The translations under genes were made by a program, and so were the position numbers. The notes beneath the pieces are model-generated. The model worked only from the letters and a program-made list of their open reading frames with translations. It searched no databases and had not been told where the DNA came from. DNA of 64,000 nucleotides from Glycomyces artemisiae (lineage in GTDB: Bacteria; Actinomycetota; Actinomycetes; Mycobacteriales; Micromonosporaceae). Positions 17,779 to 25,637 of the stretch are shown in pieces (position 1 is the first letter of the stretch; every line of letters starts with the position of its first letter). The stretch lies in the NCBI RefSeq assembly GCF_003002955.1, contig NZ_PVTJ01000005.1:124001-188000 (forward strand). The letters are read 5' to 3'.

Positions 17779-19746
17779 GTGTCATCGATGGGACCCGCCG
17801 GTTGGGACGCCATGCGCTCGATGCGGCGCGCGGACGACCTCAAAGGCGTCACACTCAGCCGCGGCGTGAAGCGCCGCATCCTGCGGTTCGCGCGGCCCTA
17901 CCGCCGCGACATCGCCCTGTTCATCGGGCTCGTCACGCTCATCGCCGCGATCGGCGTCGCCACGCCCGTCCTCGCCGGCGACATCGTCAACGAGCTCACC
18001 GGCGCGGACGGCACCCAGAGCGGCGTCATCAGGCTCGCCTCGATCATCGCCGGCCTCGCCCTCGCCGAGGGCCTGCTCAACCTCGCCATGCGCTGGTACG
18101 GCGCGAAGCTCGGCGAGGGCATCATCTTCGACCTGCGCCGGGCCGTGTTCGACCACGTCCAGTCCCAGCCGGTCGCGTTCTTCACCCGCTCGCAGACCGG
18201 CGCGCTGGTCTCGCGCCTGAACAACGACGTCATGGGCGCCCAGCGGGCGTTCACGAGCACGCTCTCCGGGCTCGTCTCCAACGGCATCGCGGTGGCGCTC
18301 ATCATCGGCGTCATGTTCTTCCAGTCCTGGCAGATCACGCTGCTGTCGCTGGTCCTCGTCCCGGTGTTCCTGGTGCCCGCCAAGTGGGTCGGCCGCAAGC
18401 TCGCCGCGCTCACCAAGGAGTCCTTCGACCTGAACGCGGCCATGAACACCCAGATGGCCGAGCGGTTCAACGTCGGCGGCGCGATGCTCGTGAAGCTCTT
18501 CGGCCGCCCCGACACCGAGTCCGCGGAGTTCGCCGGGAAGGCCGACCGCGTGCGCGGCATCGGCATCACCACCGCGATGTACGCGCGCACGTTCATCGTC
18601 GCGCTCACCCTCGTCGCGGGCCTCTCGCAGGCCCTCGCGTACGGCCTCGGCGGCGCGCTCGTGTTCGCCGGGCAGCTCAGCGCGGGCACCGTCGTCACTC
18701 TCGCGCTGCTGCTCACGCGCCTGTACGGGCCGCTGACGGCCCTGTCGAACGTGCGCGTCGACGTCATGAGCGCCCTCGTGTCCTTTCAGCGCGTCTTCGA
18801 GGTCCTCGACCTCAAGCCGCTCATCGAGGAGAAGCCCGACGCCCGCGAGCTGCCCGACGGGGCCGCCTCGATCGCGTTCCGCGACGTGCGCTTCCGCTAC
18901 CCGGGCGCCGACGAGGTCTCCCTCGCCAGCCTGGAGGACCTGGCCCGCCCCGACCGCTCCGACAGCGGCCGCGAGATCCTCCGCGGCGTCTCCTTCGACG
19001 TCGCCCCCGGCCAGCTCGTGGCCCTCGTCGGCCACTCCGGCGCCGGGAAGACCACCATGGCGGGCCTCGTGCCGCGCCTGTACGACGTGACCGGCGGCGC
19101 CGTCGAGGTCGGCGGCGTCGACGTGCGGGACCTCAAGGGCGAGTCCCTGTCGGCGAAGATCGGCATGGTCACCCAGGACGCGCACCTGTTCCACGACACC
19201 GTCCGCGAGAACCTCGCGTACGCCCGCCCCGAGGCCACCGACGAGGAGATCTGGGCGGCCCTGGACCGCGCGCAGATCGGCGACACCGTGCGCCGCCTCG
19301 ATTCCGGGCTCGACACGGTCGTGGGGGAGCGCGGCTACCGGTTCTCCGGCGGCGAGAAGCAGCGCCTCGCGATCGCCCGCGTCCTGCTCAAGGCCCCGCC
19401 GATCGTCATCCTCGACGAGGCCACCGCCCACCTCGACTCCGAGTCCGAGGCCGCCGTCCAGCGCGCCCTCGACACGGCCCTGGAGGGCCGCACCTCGCTC
19501 GTCATCGCCCACCGGCTCTCCACTGTGCGCCGCGCCGACACGATCGTCGTCCTTGAGGACGGCGAAGTGGTCGAGTCCGGCACCCACGACGACCTGGTGG
19601 ACCGCGGCGGGCTCTACGCGGAGCTCTACAAGACGCAGTTCGAGGGGCGCAGCGGATCGAACGAGGAGTTCAGTGAGGAGCGCAGCGAGGACCGCTCCGA
19701 AGAGGTCGAAATCGGTCCGGACGGGCCCCTTTCGACCGCCGCATGA
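17779..19746 (+). CDS. ABC exporter, fused permease-ATPase (MsbA/LmrA-like half transporter)
   Basis: 655 residues from the GTG at 17779, which has GGGAGG four bases upstream. A TTG at 17761 is the alternative. An N-terminal six-helix exporter domain (about 45-325) includes PVAFFTRSQTGALVSRLNNDV. The C-terminal ATPase has Walker A VGHSGAGKTT (about 422), signature FSGGEKQRLAIAR, Walker B IVILDEATAHLDSESE and the H-loop IAHRLSTVRRAD. It would homodimerise or pair with another half. The C-terminal tail is acidic and Ser-rich (EEFSEERSEDRSEEVE). The substrate is unknown. No partner or regulator is linked, apart from the small HTH gene 137 bp upstream. Confidence 0.9.
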   Translation: MSSMGPAGWDAMRSMRRADDLKGVTLSRGVKRRILRFARPYRRDIALFIGLVTLIAAIGVATPVLAGDIVNELTGADGTQSGVIRLASIIAGLALAEGLLNLAMRWYGAKLGEGIIFDLRRAVFDHVQSQPVAFFTRSQTGALVSRLNNDVMGAQRAFTSTLSGLVSNGIAVALIIGVMFFQSWQITLLSLVLVPVFLVPAKWVGRKLAALTKESFDLNAAMNTQMAERFNVGGAMLVKLFGRPDTESAEFAGKADRVRGIGITTAMYARTFIVALTLVAGLSQALAYGLGGALVFAGQLSAGTVVTLALLLTRLYGPLTALSNVRVDVMSALVSFQRVFEVLDLKPLIEEKPDARELPDGAASIAFRDVRFRYPGADEVSLASLEDLARPDRSDSGREILRGVSFDVAPGQLVALVGHSGAGKTTMAGLVPRLYDVTGGAVEVGGVDVRDLKGESLSAKIGMVTQDAHLFHDTVRENLAYARPEATDEEIWAALDRAQIGDTVRRLDSGLDTVVGERGYRFSGGEKQRLAIARVLLKAPPIVILDEATAHLDSESEAAVQRALDTALEGRTSLVIAHRLSTVRRADTIVVLEDGEVVESGTHDDLVDRGGLYAELYKTQFEGRSGSNEEFSEERSEDRSEEVEIGPDGPLSTAA

Positions 19747-20010
19747 GTGACATGGGCCATATCTGCTCAGAGCGAAACCACATCGTTGCAGGTCAAGGCC
19801 TTACACGTGAGGATGATTTCGTGCTGACAGGTTTGAAGAATGCAGGCGTACTGTAGGGTCCAAAGGCCGCTTCGGTTCAGTATTCGCCGAAGCGGTGAAG
19901 CGCCAGCAATGGCGGCACACCTCAGACCGCTACGCCAACGCCCCAGCTAGGTACCCCCTGGACCGGGTCCGCGGCGGGTCTGAACATCAACATCGCAAGG
20001 AAATGCAGTA
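19747..20010 (+). promoter_or_regulatory. Promoter and structured leader of the cold shock gene
   Basis: TTGAAG (19833-19838) and TAGGGT (19854-19859) form a candidate promoter with a short 15-nt spacer. The predicted leader would be about 145 nt. It contains a 9-bp perfect hairpin (19867-19875 with 19887-19895, CCGCTTCGG/CCGAAGCGG) and AAGGAAAT close to the ATG. Long structured leaders are usual for csp genes and mediate temperature-dependent stability and translation. Exact boundaries are not determined. Confidence 0.45.
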
Positions 20011-20214
20011 ATGGCGCAAGGCACCGTTAAATGGTTCAACGCGGACAAGGGCTTCGGCTTCATCGCTCCTGACGGCGACGGTCCGGACATCTTCGTCCAC
20101 TTCACCGCGATCACGGGGAACGGCTACCGCACCCTGGAAGAGAACCAGCGCGTGGAGTTCGAGATCGAAGCCGGCAAGAAGGGCCCGCAGGCCGCGAACC
20201 TGCGCGCCCTCTAG
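20011..20214 (+). CDS. Cold shock domain protein (CspA family)
   Basis: 67 residues, the standard length. RNP1 is KGFGFI and RNP2 is IFVHF, with the opening [18 protein letters not shown] typical of actinobacterial Csps. It binds single-stranded RNA and DNA through an OB fold and acts as an RNA chaperone. It is a single-gene unit with a long leader upstream and a very strong terminator 12 nt after the stop. The DEAD-box helicase 5 kb downstream is the usual functional partner in cold adaptation, but the two are not co-transcribed. Confidence 0.97.
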   Translation: MAQGTVKWFNADKGFGFIAPDGDGPDIFVHFTAITGNGYRTLEENQRVEFEIEAGKKGPQAANLRAL

Positions 20215-20226
20215 GCAATCGAGCAC

Positions 20227-20263
20227 GAAGCCGCTGCCCTTCATTCCGAAGGACAGCGGCTTC
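20227..20263. terminator. Terminator shared by csp and the convergent membrane protein gene
   Basis: 16-nt arms (20227-20242 and 20248-20263) pair with one mismatch around ATTCC. The next bases, TGTGGTGT, are only moderately T-rich. Confidence 0.85.
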
Positions 20264-20277
20264 TGTGGTGTCCGGGG

Positions 20278-21477
20278 TCAGCCGGTGTACCAGGACAGCA
20301 GCTCGATCTCGTGGTCGACGGTGAGGAGACCCTGCGGCAGGGCCATCTCGTCGACGAGTTCGCCGCCTGGGCCGACCAGGTACACGGTGGCCGCGGTCGG
20401 CGTCTGGTTGAGGATCAGCATCGACCCGTCCTCCAGGAACTCGACCTGGCGCGTCTCTCCCTGGGTGAACCCGCCGACGACCGGCAGGTCGATCTCCTCG
20501 CCGGTCTCCATGTCGAAGTACTTGTCGCAGCGCCACCCGTGGCTGTCGCCCTCGGTCTGGTGGACGCACGCCTCGCCCATGTCGGCCGACATGCCCGAGG
20601 CGATGTAGTACATCGCGTTGTCGCCCTCGCCGAGTTCCGGCACGTCCACCGGCTCGGTGCCGTCGTAGCGCATCACGGTGCCCTGGTCGTCCCACAGGTG
20701 CTCGCCGTCCGGGAGCCACTTCGCGGTGCAGTACAGCTCCTCCGGAAGGTCGGTCAGCTCGCCGGTGCTCACGTCGAGTACGTACGAGTGGAACCCCGTC
20801 GTCGCGCCCTCCTCTGGGCCCGTCTCGGTGAAGATCACCCGGTTGGAATCGGGCGACCAGGTGATCGGGCAGGCCACGGTGTCCATCGAGAACACCGGCA
20901 GCGCCTCCAGGTCCGAGTCGCCCAGTTCCGCGTAGACCCCGCCGCAGGTGCTGGCGCGGTCGATCCAGACGGACCGGTCGCCGTCGGGCGCCGGCTCGTA
21001 CAGGTAGTCGCCCGCGTCGAGCACGGTCGCCCCGCCGTCCGAGACCAGGTAGGTGGCTTCGCCGGCTTCCGCGTCGTAGCCGCGGAACAGCATCCCGTCG
21101 GGCAGCGCGGTCAGCGGACCGGCCGTGCCGGAGTCGCCGCGAGCCGGGAAGGTGAAGTCCAGGTCGTCCCAGTCCTTCACGCTCACAGTGCAGTTCGAAC
21201 CCTCGTCGGGCTCGCCCTCGGAGGTCGTGACCTCCTCCGGGCTCTCGGTCGTCGACTGCTCGGCCGGGCCGGGGCCCGGGTCGTGCTCGTCGCCGAGCCA
21301 GGCGGCGGTGCCGGTCCCGGCGATGGCGAGGGCGGCGGCGACGGTGGCGGCGCCCGCCGCGATGCGCTTGCGGGTCATGCTTCGCGCCTTCCTGTAGGCG
21401 CCGGCCGCGAGGTCGCGTTCCGGCTCGGCGTGGTCGTCCCCGATGTCGTGGAGCAGCGAGCGGATCGACTCAGGCAT
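20278..21477 (-). CDS. Membrane-anchored TolB/beta-propeller-like protein, probable sigma-factor partner
   Basis: 399 residues. A cytoplasmic N-terminus (PESIRSLLHDIGDD) is followed by a single membrane segment near residues 37-60 (IAAGAATVAAALAIAGTGTAAW). A Pro/Glu/Thr-rich linker and a large extracytoplasmic domain follow. Short repeats such as DSNRVIFTETGP and WLPDGEHLWDD suggest a beta-propeller. Its start overlaps the stop of the ECF sigma gene by 8 nt, so the two are coupled. By position it could be an anti-sigma factor or a surface sensor. No zinc-binding HxxxCxxC motif is present, so it is not a ZAS-type anti-sigma factor. Confidence 0.8.
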   Translation of the reverse strand: MPESIRSLLHDIGDDHAEPERDLAAGAYRKARSMTRKRIAAGAATVAAALAIAGTGTAAWLGDEHDPGPGPAEQSTTESPEEVTTSEGEPDEGSNCTVSVKDWDDLDFTFPARGDSGTAGPLTALPDGMLFRGYDAEAGEATYLVSDGGATVLDAGDYLYEPAPDGDRSVWIDRASTCGGVYAELGDSDLEALPVFSMDTVACPITWSPDSNRVIFTETGPEEGATTGFHSYVLDVSTGELTDLPEELYCTAKWLPDGEHLWDDQGTVMRYDGTEPVDVPELGEGDNAMYYIASGMSADMGEACVHQTEGDSHGWRCDKYFDMETGEEIDLPVVGGFTQGETRQVEFLEDGSMLILNQTPTAATVYLVGPGGELVDEMALPQGLLTVDHEIELLSWYTG

Positions 21478-22069
21478 TGCGCTCTCCCATCTGGCTGTTG
21501 AACTCGCGCTCCCATTGGGCGAGTTGGAGATCCGCGTCCCCGAGCACGAGGTGGGGGAAGCGGTTCCTGAGGTTGCGCAGGCCGCGCTGGACGCGGGCCC
21601 GCAGCGTGGTCACCGGGCAGTCGAGGACGGCCGCGGCGGCGGCCTCGGTCCGGTCCTCGAAGTAGCGCAGGACGATCGCGGCCCGCTGGTTCGGCGGCAG
21701 CGACAGCAGGGCCGCGTGGACGGCGAGGCGCAGCGCCGTGTCGGGCTCCTGCGCGGCCCGCTCGGGCACGGCGTCGACGGCGATCTCCGCGACCTTCGTG
21801 CGCCGCCACCGGCTGACGTGCAGGTGGTACATGGTGCGCCGGGTGTACGCCTCGGCGTTCGCGGTGCGGTGTAGGCGCTTCCACGCCCGCCAGGTGCGGG
21901 CGAGGGCGTCCTGCACGAGGTCTTCGGCGAGGCCGCGGTCGCCCGTCAGGAGGTAGGCCGACGCGCACAGCGACCGCGACCTGGCCCGCACGAAGTCCTC
22001 GAACTCGCCCTGCCGCGTCGGCGGCGCCCCCGGCGGGGCAGAAGGTTCGCTCACATTCGTTCCGTTCAT
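21470..22069 (-). CDS. ECF RNA polymerase sigma factor (SigE family)
   Basis: 199 residues from the ATG at 22069. A GTG 15 nt inside with GGAACG ahead is an alternative start. Region 2 contains LLTGDRGLAEDLVQDALARTWRAW. Region 4 contains SLPPNQRAAIVLRYFEDRTEAAAAAVLDCPVTTLRARVQRGL, read here as the motifs LPPNQRAAIVLRYFED and TTLRARVQRGL. This is the SigE-like actinobacterial ECF group, which is typically encoded next to membrane proteins that sense envelope signals. The overlap with the TolB-like membrane protein supports a signalling pair. I found no obvious autoregulatory promoter. Confidence 0.92.
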   Translation of the reverse strand: MNGTNVSEPSAPPGAPPTRQGEFEDFVRARSRSLCASAYLLTGDRGLAEDLVQDALARTWRAWKRLHRTANAEAYTRRTMYHLHVSRWRRTKVAEIAVDAVPERAAQEPDTALRLAVHAALLSLPPNQRAAIVLRYFEDRTEAAAAAVLDCPVTTLRARVQRGLRNLRNRFPHLVLGDADLQLAQWEREFNSQMGERNA

Positions 22070-22173
22070 GGAGTGGGTATGGGTGGATACCAAGCAAGAC
22101 GGGAATCGGCACGCCGCAGCGCATCCTACGAACGGCTGACCATCATCACCCGAACGGCCGATCCGGAAACCGA

Positions 22174-22202
22174 TTGATGCCGCCGCGTCCGCACTGCACA
22201 CT
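22174..22202 (+). promoter_or_regulatory. Leaderless promoter of the first GNAT gene
   Basis: TTGATG (22174-22179), 17 nt, CACACT (22197-22202), then 6 nt to GTG at 22209. This places the transcription start on or next to the start codon. Confidence 0.65.
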
Positions 22203-22208
22203 GTGTCG

Positions 22209-23228
22209 GTGAAAATCATCGAGTTCAACGCGGACGACACCGATCTGATCGACCGGTCCTTCGCCATCCTCACCGCGGCGAACCGCGCCGACGCACCCGA
22301 GAACCCCACGTACACCGAGCGGTTCTTCCGGACCCTGTTCACCCACCTCATGCCCGGCCGCGCCCGCCACTGGTTCGCCTCCGTCGGCGACGACGGCGAG
22401 GCCGTCGCCGTCGCGCGCGTCAACTTCTTCACCGAGGAGAACCTCGACCTCAGCCGCATCGAGGTCCACGTCCACCCCGACCACCGCGAAGGGACCGTCG
22501 AGGCCGACCTGTTCGCGCACGTCGAGGCGTTCTCCCGCGCGCACGGCCGCACCACGATCGTGTCCTCCGCGCCCGTCCACTGGGAGGGCGGGCCCGCCCG
22601 CGACGGCGCCCGCGCCGCGCTCCTCGAATCGCGCGGCTACACGCTCGCGCTCACCACCGTCAACCGCCGCAGCCCGATCGACCCGCTCGGCGCCGAAGAG
22701 GAGGAGCGCCGCCACGCCGAAGCCCTCGCGAAGGCCGGGGACGCCTACGAGATCCGCCAGTGGATCGGCCCCGTCCCCGACGACCTCCTGGACACCATGT
22801 GCCGCATGGACACCATGATCGTCAACGAGATCCCCCTCGGCGAGCTCGACTTCGAGGTCGAGCAGATCACGCCCGAGAAGTTCCGCGCCAAGGAGGCCGT
22901 CAACGAGGCCGAGGGCCGCCTCTGGGTCATGTCCGTGGCCGTCGAGCGCGCCACCGGCGAGGTCCGCGCCTGGACCGAGATCGCCCTCGACGACGGCGAC
23001 ACCGTCAACGGCATGCAGGGCATCACGATCGTCGACCCCGACCACCGCGGCCACCGCCTCGGCCTGCTCCTCAAGCTCGCGAACCTGCGCCTCGTGCGCG
23101 AGCACTCGCCGACCACGCAGTGGATCTGGACCGACAACGCCGACGTCAACGCGCCCATGATCGCCATCAACGAACTCATGGGCTACACGACCGTCGACGC
23201 CAACGCCGAATACCAGCTCAAGGGCTGA
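22209..23228 (+). CDS. Double-GNAT N-acetyltransferase, paralogue 1
   Basis: 339 residues from the GTG at 22209, chosen because a -10 box ends 6 nt before it. A GTG two codons earlier is the alternative. Two GNAT domains are visible. The N-terminal acetyl-CoA loop VHPDHREGTVEAD has lost the Q/RxxGxG pattern, so this half may be inactive. The C-terminal loop VDPDHRGHRLGLLLKLANLR is intact. It belongs with the next two genes: all share the order N-GNAT, hinge with IGPVPDDLLDTMCRMD, C-GNAT. The acceptor substrate is unknown. Related double-GNAT actinobacterial proteins include mycothiol synthase, but I do not equate this one with MshD. Confidence 0.88.
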   Translation: MKIIEFNADDTDLIDRSFAILTAANRADAPENPTYTERFFRTLFTHLMPGRARHWFASVGDDGEAVAVARVNFFTEENLDLSRIEVHVHPDHREGTVEADLFAHVEAFSRAHGRTTIVSSAPVHWEGGPARDGARAALLESRGYTLALTTVNRRSPIDPLGAEEEERRHAEALAKAGDAYEIRQWIGPVPDDLLDTMCRMDTMIVNEIPLGELDFEVEQITPEKFRAKEAVNEAEGRLWVMSVAVERATGEVRAWTEIALDDGDTVNGMQGITIVDPDHRGHRLGLLLKLANLRLVREHSPTTQWIWTDNADVNAPMIAINELMGYTTVDANAEYQLKG

Positions 23229-23300
23229 ACCGCTCAGGCGCCCTTGGGTTCACGCATCCACGGGCGCCTGCGGCGGACCCCGGTCATGGACGGTCCGGGC

Positions 23301-23312
23301 CATACTCGGGTC
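23301..23312 (+). promoter_or_regulatory. -10 element of a leaderless promoter, second GNAT gene
   Basis: CATACT (23301-23306) lies 6 nt before the ATG at 23313, as in the two sister genes. No good -35 is visible at 17-18 nt. Confidence 0.45.
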
Positions 23313-24335
23313 ATGCAGATCACCCCTGTGGACCCGGCCGACGACCGCACGGCGGGCGACATCCTCGCCCTCATCAACACCGTCCTCGCCGTCGACGCGC
23401 CCGAGAACCGCCGCCCGGTCGAGCGGTCGTTCCGCGCCGAGCTCCGGCAGGAGCGGCCCGGCATGGAGGTCGCGTACTTCGCCGCCGACGACGGCGGCGC
23501 GTTCGCCGGGTACCTCGGCATCGCCCTCCTGGTCGGCGACAACCCCCACCTCGCTATGGCCGAGCTCATGGTCCACCCCGACCACCGCCGCCGCGGCATC
23601 GGCACCGCCCTCCTCGACCACTTCGCGGCCTACGCCTCCGAGCGCGGCCGCACCGACCTCGTCGCAGGGACCCTCACCACCTGGGGCGACGGCCCGCGCC
23701 GCCCCGACACCGGCGCGAACTTCCTGGAGCGCAACGGCTTCGCGCTCGCCCTCGTCAACGTCCACCGCCGCAGCCGCACCGACGCCCTCGACGCCGAGAC
23801 CGAACGGCGGCTGTGGGACCAGGCGGTCGCCGCCGCGGCCGACTACGAGGTCCGCACCTGGACCGGGCCCGCCCCCGACGACCTCATCGAGTCTTACTGC
23901 CGCCTCGACGCCATGACCCGCACCGAGGTCCCCTCCGGCGACATCCAGATGGAGCCAGAACGCGTCGACGTCGAACGGGCCCGCGCCAAGGAGGCCAGGT
24001 ACGCCGCGATCCACCAGGTCCCCGTCAGGGCCGCCGCCGTCCACCGCGCCACCGGCGAGGTCGCCGCCTACACCGACATCCACGCGTACACCGACCCCGA
24101 AGCCGTCCACGCCGCGCAGGGCATCACCATCGTCGACCCCGACCACCGCGGCCACCGCCTCGGCATGCTCCTCAAGCTCGCGAACCTCCGCCAGCTCCGC
24201 GAGCACTTCCCGCGCGTCGCCGAGGTCTGGACCGAGAACGCCGACGTCAACGACCACATGGTCGCCATCAACGACCTCCTCGGCTACGAGGCCGTCGACG
24301 CCCTCAGCATCTACCAGCGCAAGCTCCAGGCCTGA
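23313..24335 (+). CDS. Double-GNAT N-acetyltransferase, paralogue 2
   Basis: 340 residues from the ATG at 23313, the position matching the starts of its paralogues; an in-frame upstream extension lacks an SD. The N-terminal GNAT has an intact acetyl-CoA loop (VHPDHRRRGIGTALLDHF). The C-terminal GNAT has VDPDHRGHRLGMLLKLANLR. The hinge segment DDLIESYCRLDAMTRTEVP matches the other copies. It arose by tandem duplication with its neighbours. Each copy has its own -10 element, so the three are separate transcription units rather than one operon. The substrate is unknown; amino sugars, aminoglycosides or small amines are possible for this class. Confidence 0.88.
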   Translation: MQITPVDPADDRTAGDILALINTVLAVDAPENRRPVERSFRAELRQERPGMEVAYFAADDGGAFAGYLGIALLVGDNPHLAMAELMVHPDHRRRGIGTALLDHFAAYASERGRTDLVAGTLTTWGDGPRRPDTGANFLERNGFALALVNVHRRSRTDALDAETERRLWDQAVAAAADYEVRTWTGPAPDDLIESYCRLDAMTRTEVPSGDIQMEPERVDVERARAKEARYAAIHQVPVRAAAVHRATGEVAAYTDIHAYTDPEAVHAAQGITIVDPDHRGHRLGMLLKLANLRQLREHFPRVAEVWTENADVNDHMVAINDLLGYEAVDALSIYQRKLQA

Positions 24336-24356
24336 CAGGACGATTCCGTAATTCGG

Positions 24357-24386
24357 TTGCCGAGTGTCATACCCCCTGGTCAGACT
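24357..24386 (+). promoter_or_regulatory. Leaderless promoter of the third GNAT gene
   Basis: TTGCCG (24357-24362), 18 nt, CAGACT (24381-24386), then 6 nt to ATG at 24393. Confidence 0.6.
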
Positions 24387-24392
24387 GTGCAG

Positions 24393-25427
24393 ATGAGCAA
24401 CATCCAGATCGTCGAACTCGACCCCGCCGACGACGACCTCGTCGCAAGCGCGTTCGAGGTGCTGCGCGCCGCGCACGCCGCAGACGCACCCGAGGCCCCC
24501 GCACCCCACTGGGGGAACTTCTCGCTGGGCCTGGTCCACCCCGACCCCGCCGAGCACGGCCCGACCTTCGTGGCCGTCCGCGACGGAGAAGCCGTCGGCC
24601 TGGCCGAGGCCGGCTACCCGAGGCGCGAGAACCTCCACTTCGGATGGGCCAGCATCCACGTCCATCCCGACCACCGCCGCCAGGGCATCGGCTCGGACCT
24701 GCTGAACCACTTCATCGAAGACGCGAAGCGCCGCGGCCGCACCACCCTCACCATCGACACCCGCCTCACCTGGGAAGACGGCGTCGAGCGGTCCAAGGCC
24801 GGGCAGCTCTTCGCCGAGAAGCACGGCTTCGAGCAGGCCCTCACCTGGATCAACCGCCGCTGCGCCGTCGACGCCCTCGAACCCGAGGCCGAGCAGGCCC
24901 TCCTGGAGCAGGCCCAGGCCGCCGCGGGCGACGCCTACGAGATCGTCTCCTGGATCGGCCGCACGCCCGAGCACCTCGTCGACACCATGGCCCGCATCGA
25001 CTCCACGATCCTCGAAGAGGTCCCGCTGGGCGACCTGGAGCTCGGACCGGAGACCATCGACGCCGAGCTCAAGAACGCCCGCGCCGACCGCAACGAGGCC
25101 ATGGGCGTCAACGCCGTCCAGACCATCGCGATCGACAAGGCCACCGGCGAGGCCGTCGCCAACACCGCCGTGTTCGCCTACAGCGACCCGGAGTACCCGG
25201 ACGCGTTCCAGGGCATCACCATCGTCAACCCCGCGCACCGCGGCCACCGCCTCGGCACGCTCCTGAAGATCCTCAACCTCCGCCTCGTGCGCGAGAACTT
25301 CCCGCAGGTCCGCCACATCTGGACCGACAACGCCGACGTCAACGCCCCGATGATCGGCATCAACGTCGCCCTCGGCTACGAGATCCTCGACGGCGGCGCG
25401 GAGTTCCAGCGCAAGCTCGACGCCTAG
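24393..25427 (+). CDS. Double-GNAT N-acetyltransferase, paralogue 3
   Basis: 344 residues from the ATG at 24393. Both acetyl-CoA loops are intact (VHPDHRRQGIGSDLLNHF and VNPAHRGHRLGTLLKILNLR). It shares the NADVNAPMIGINVALGYE ending with paralogue 1 (ADVNAPMIAINELMGY) and paralogue 2 (ADVNDHMVAINDLLGY). This C-terminal block is the best-conserved part of the family and probably forms the acceptor site. The gene ends the array and is followed by a strong U-tailed terminator. The sequence divergence between copies suggests old duplication and different substrates. Confidence 0.88.
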   Translation: MSNIQIVELDPADDDLVASAFEVLRAAHAADAPEAPAPHWGNFSLGLVHPDPAEHGPTFVAVRDGEAVGLAEAGYPRRENLHFGWASIHVHPDHRRQGIGSDLLNHFIEDAKRRGRTTLTIDTRLTWEDGVERSKAGQLFAEKHGFEQALTWINRRCAVDALEPEAEQALLEQAQAAAGDAYEIVSWIGRTPEHLVDTMARIDSTILEEVPLGDLELGPETIDAELKNARADRNEAMGVNAVQTIAIDKATGEAVANTAVFAYSDPEYPDAFQGITIVNPAHRGHRLGTLLKILNLRLVRENFPQVRHIWTDNADVNAPMIGINVALGYEILDGGAEFQRKLDA

Positions 25428-25458
25428 CCCGACCCCCGAAAGGGTGTCTCCAGGCACA

Positions 25459-25498
25459 AGCCGACCGTGAGAGTGGCGACCGCTTCTCACGGTCGGCT
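25459..25498 (+). terminator. Intrinsic terminator after the GNAT array
   Basis: Perfect 14-bp stem (25459-25472 with 25485-25498), 12-nt loop, followed by ATTGTTCTT. Confidence 0.9.
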
Positions 25499-25637
25499 AT
25501 TGTTCTTAGCTGGCCCTAGTTCTTCATTGCAGAGGCCCGATCAGGCGCGTCCCGCCCCATCACCGTCGGCTCATGGTGAAACCGATATTCCGCGGAACGT
25601 GCGTCACTTACGAAGTCGTTCTCGCGGAAGGCGAACC

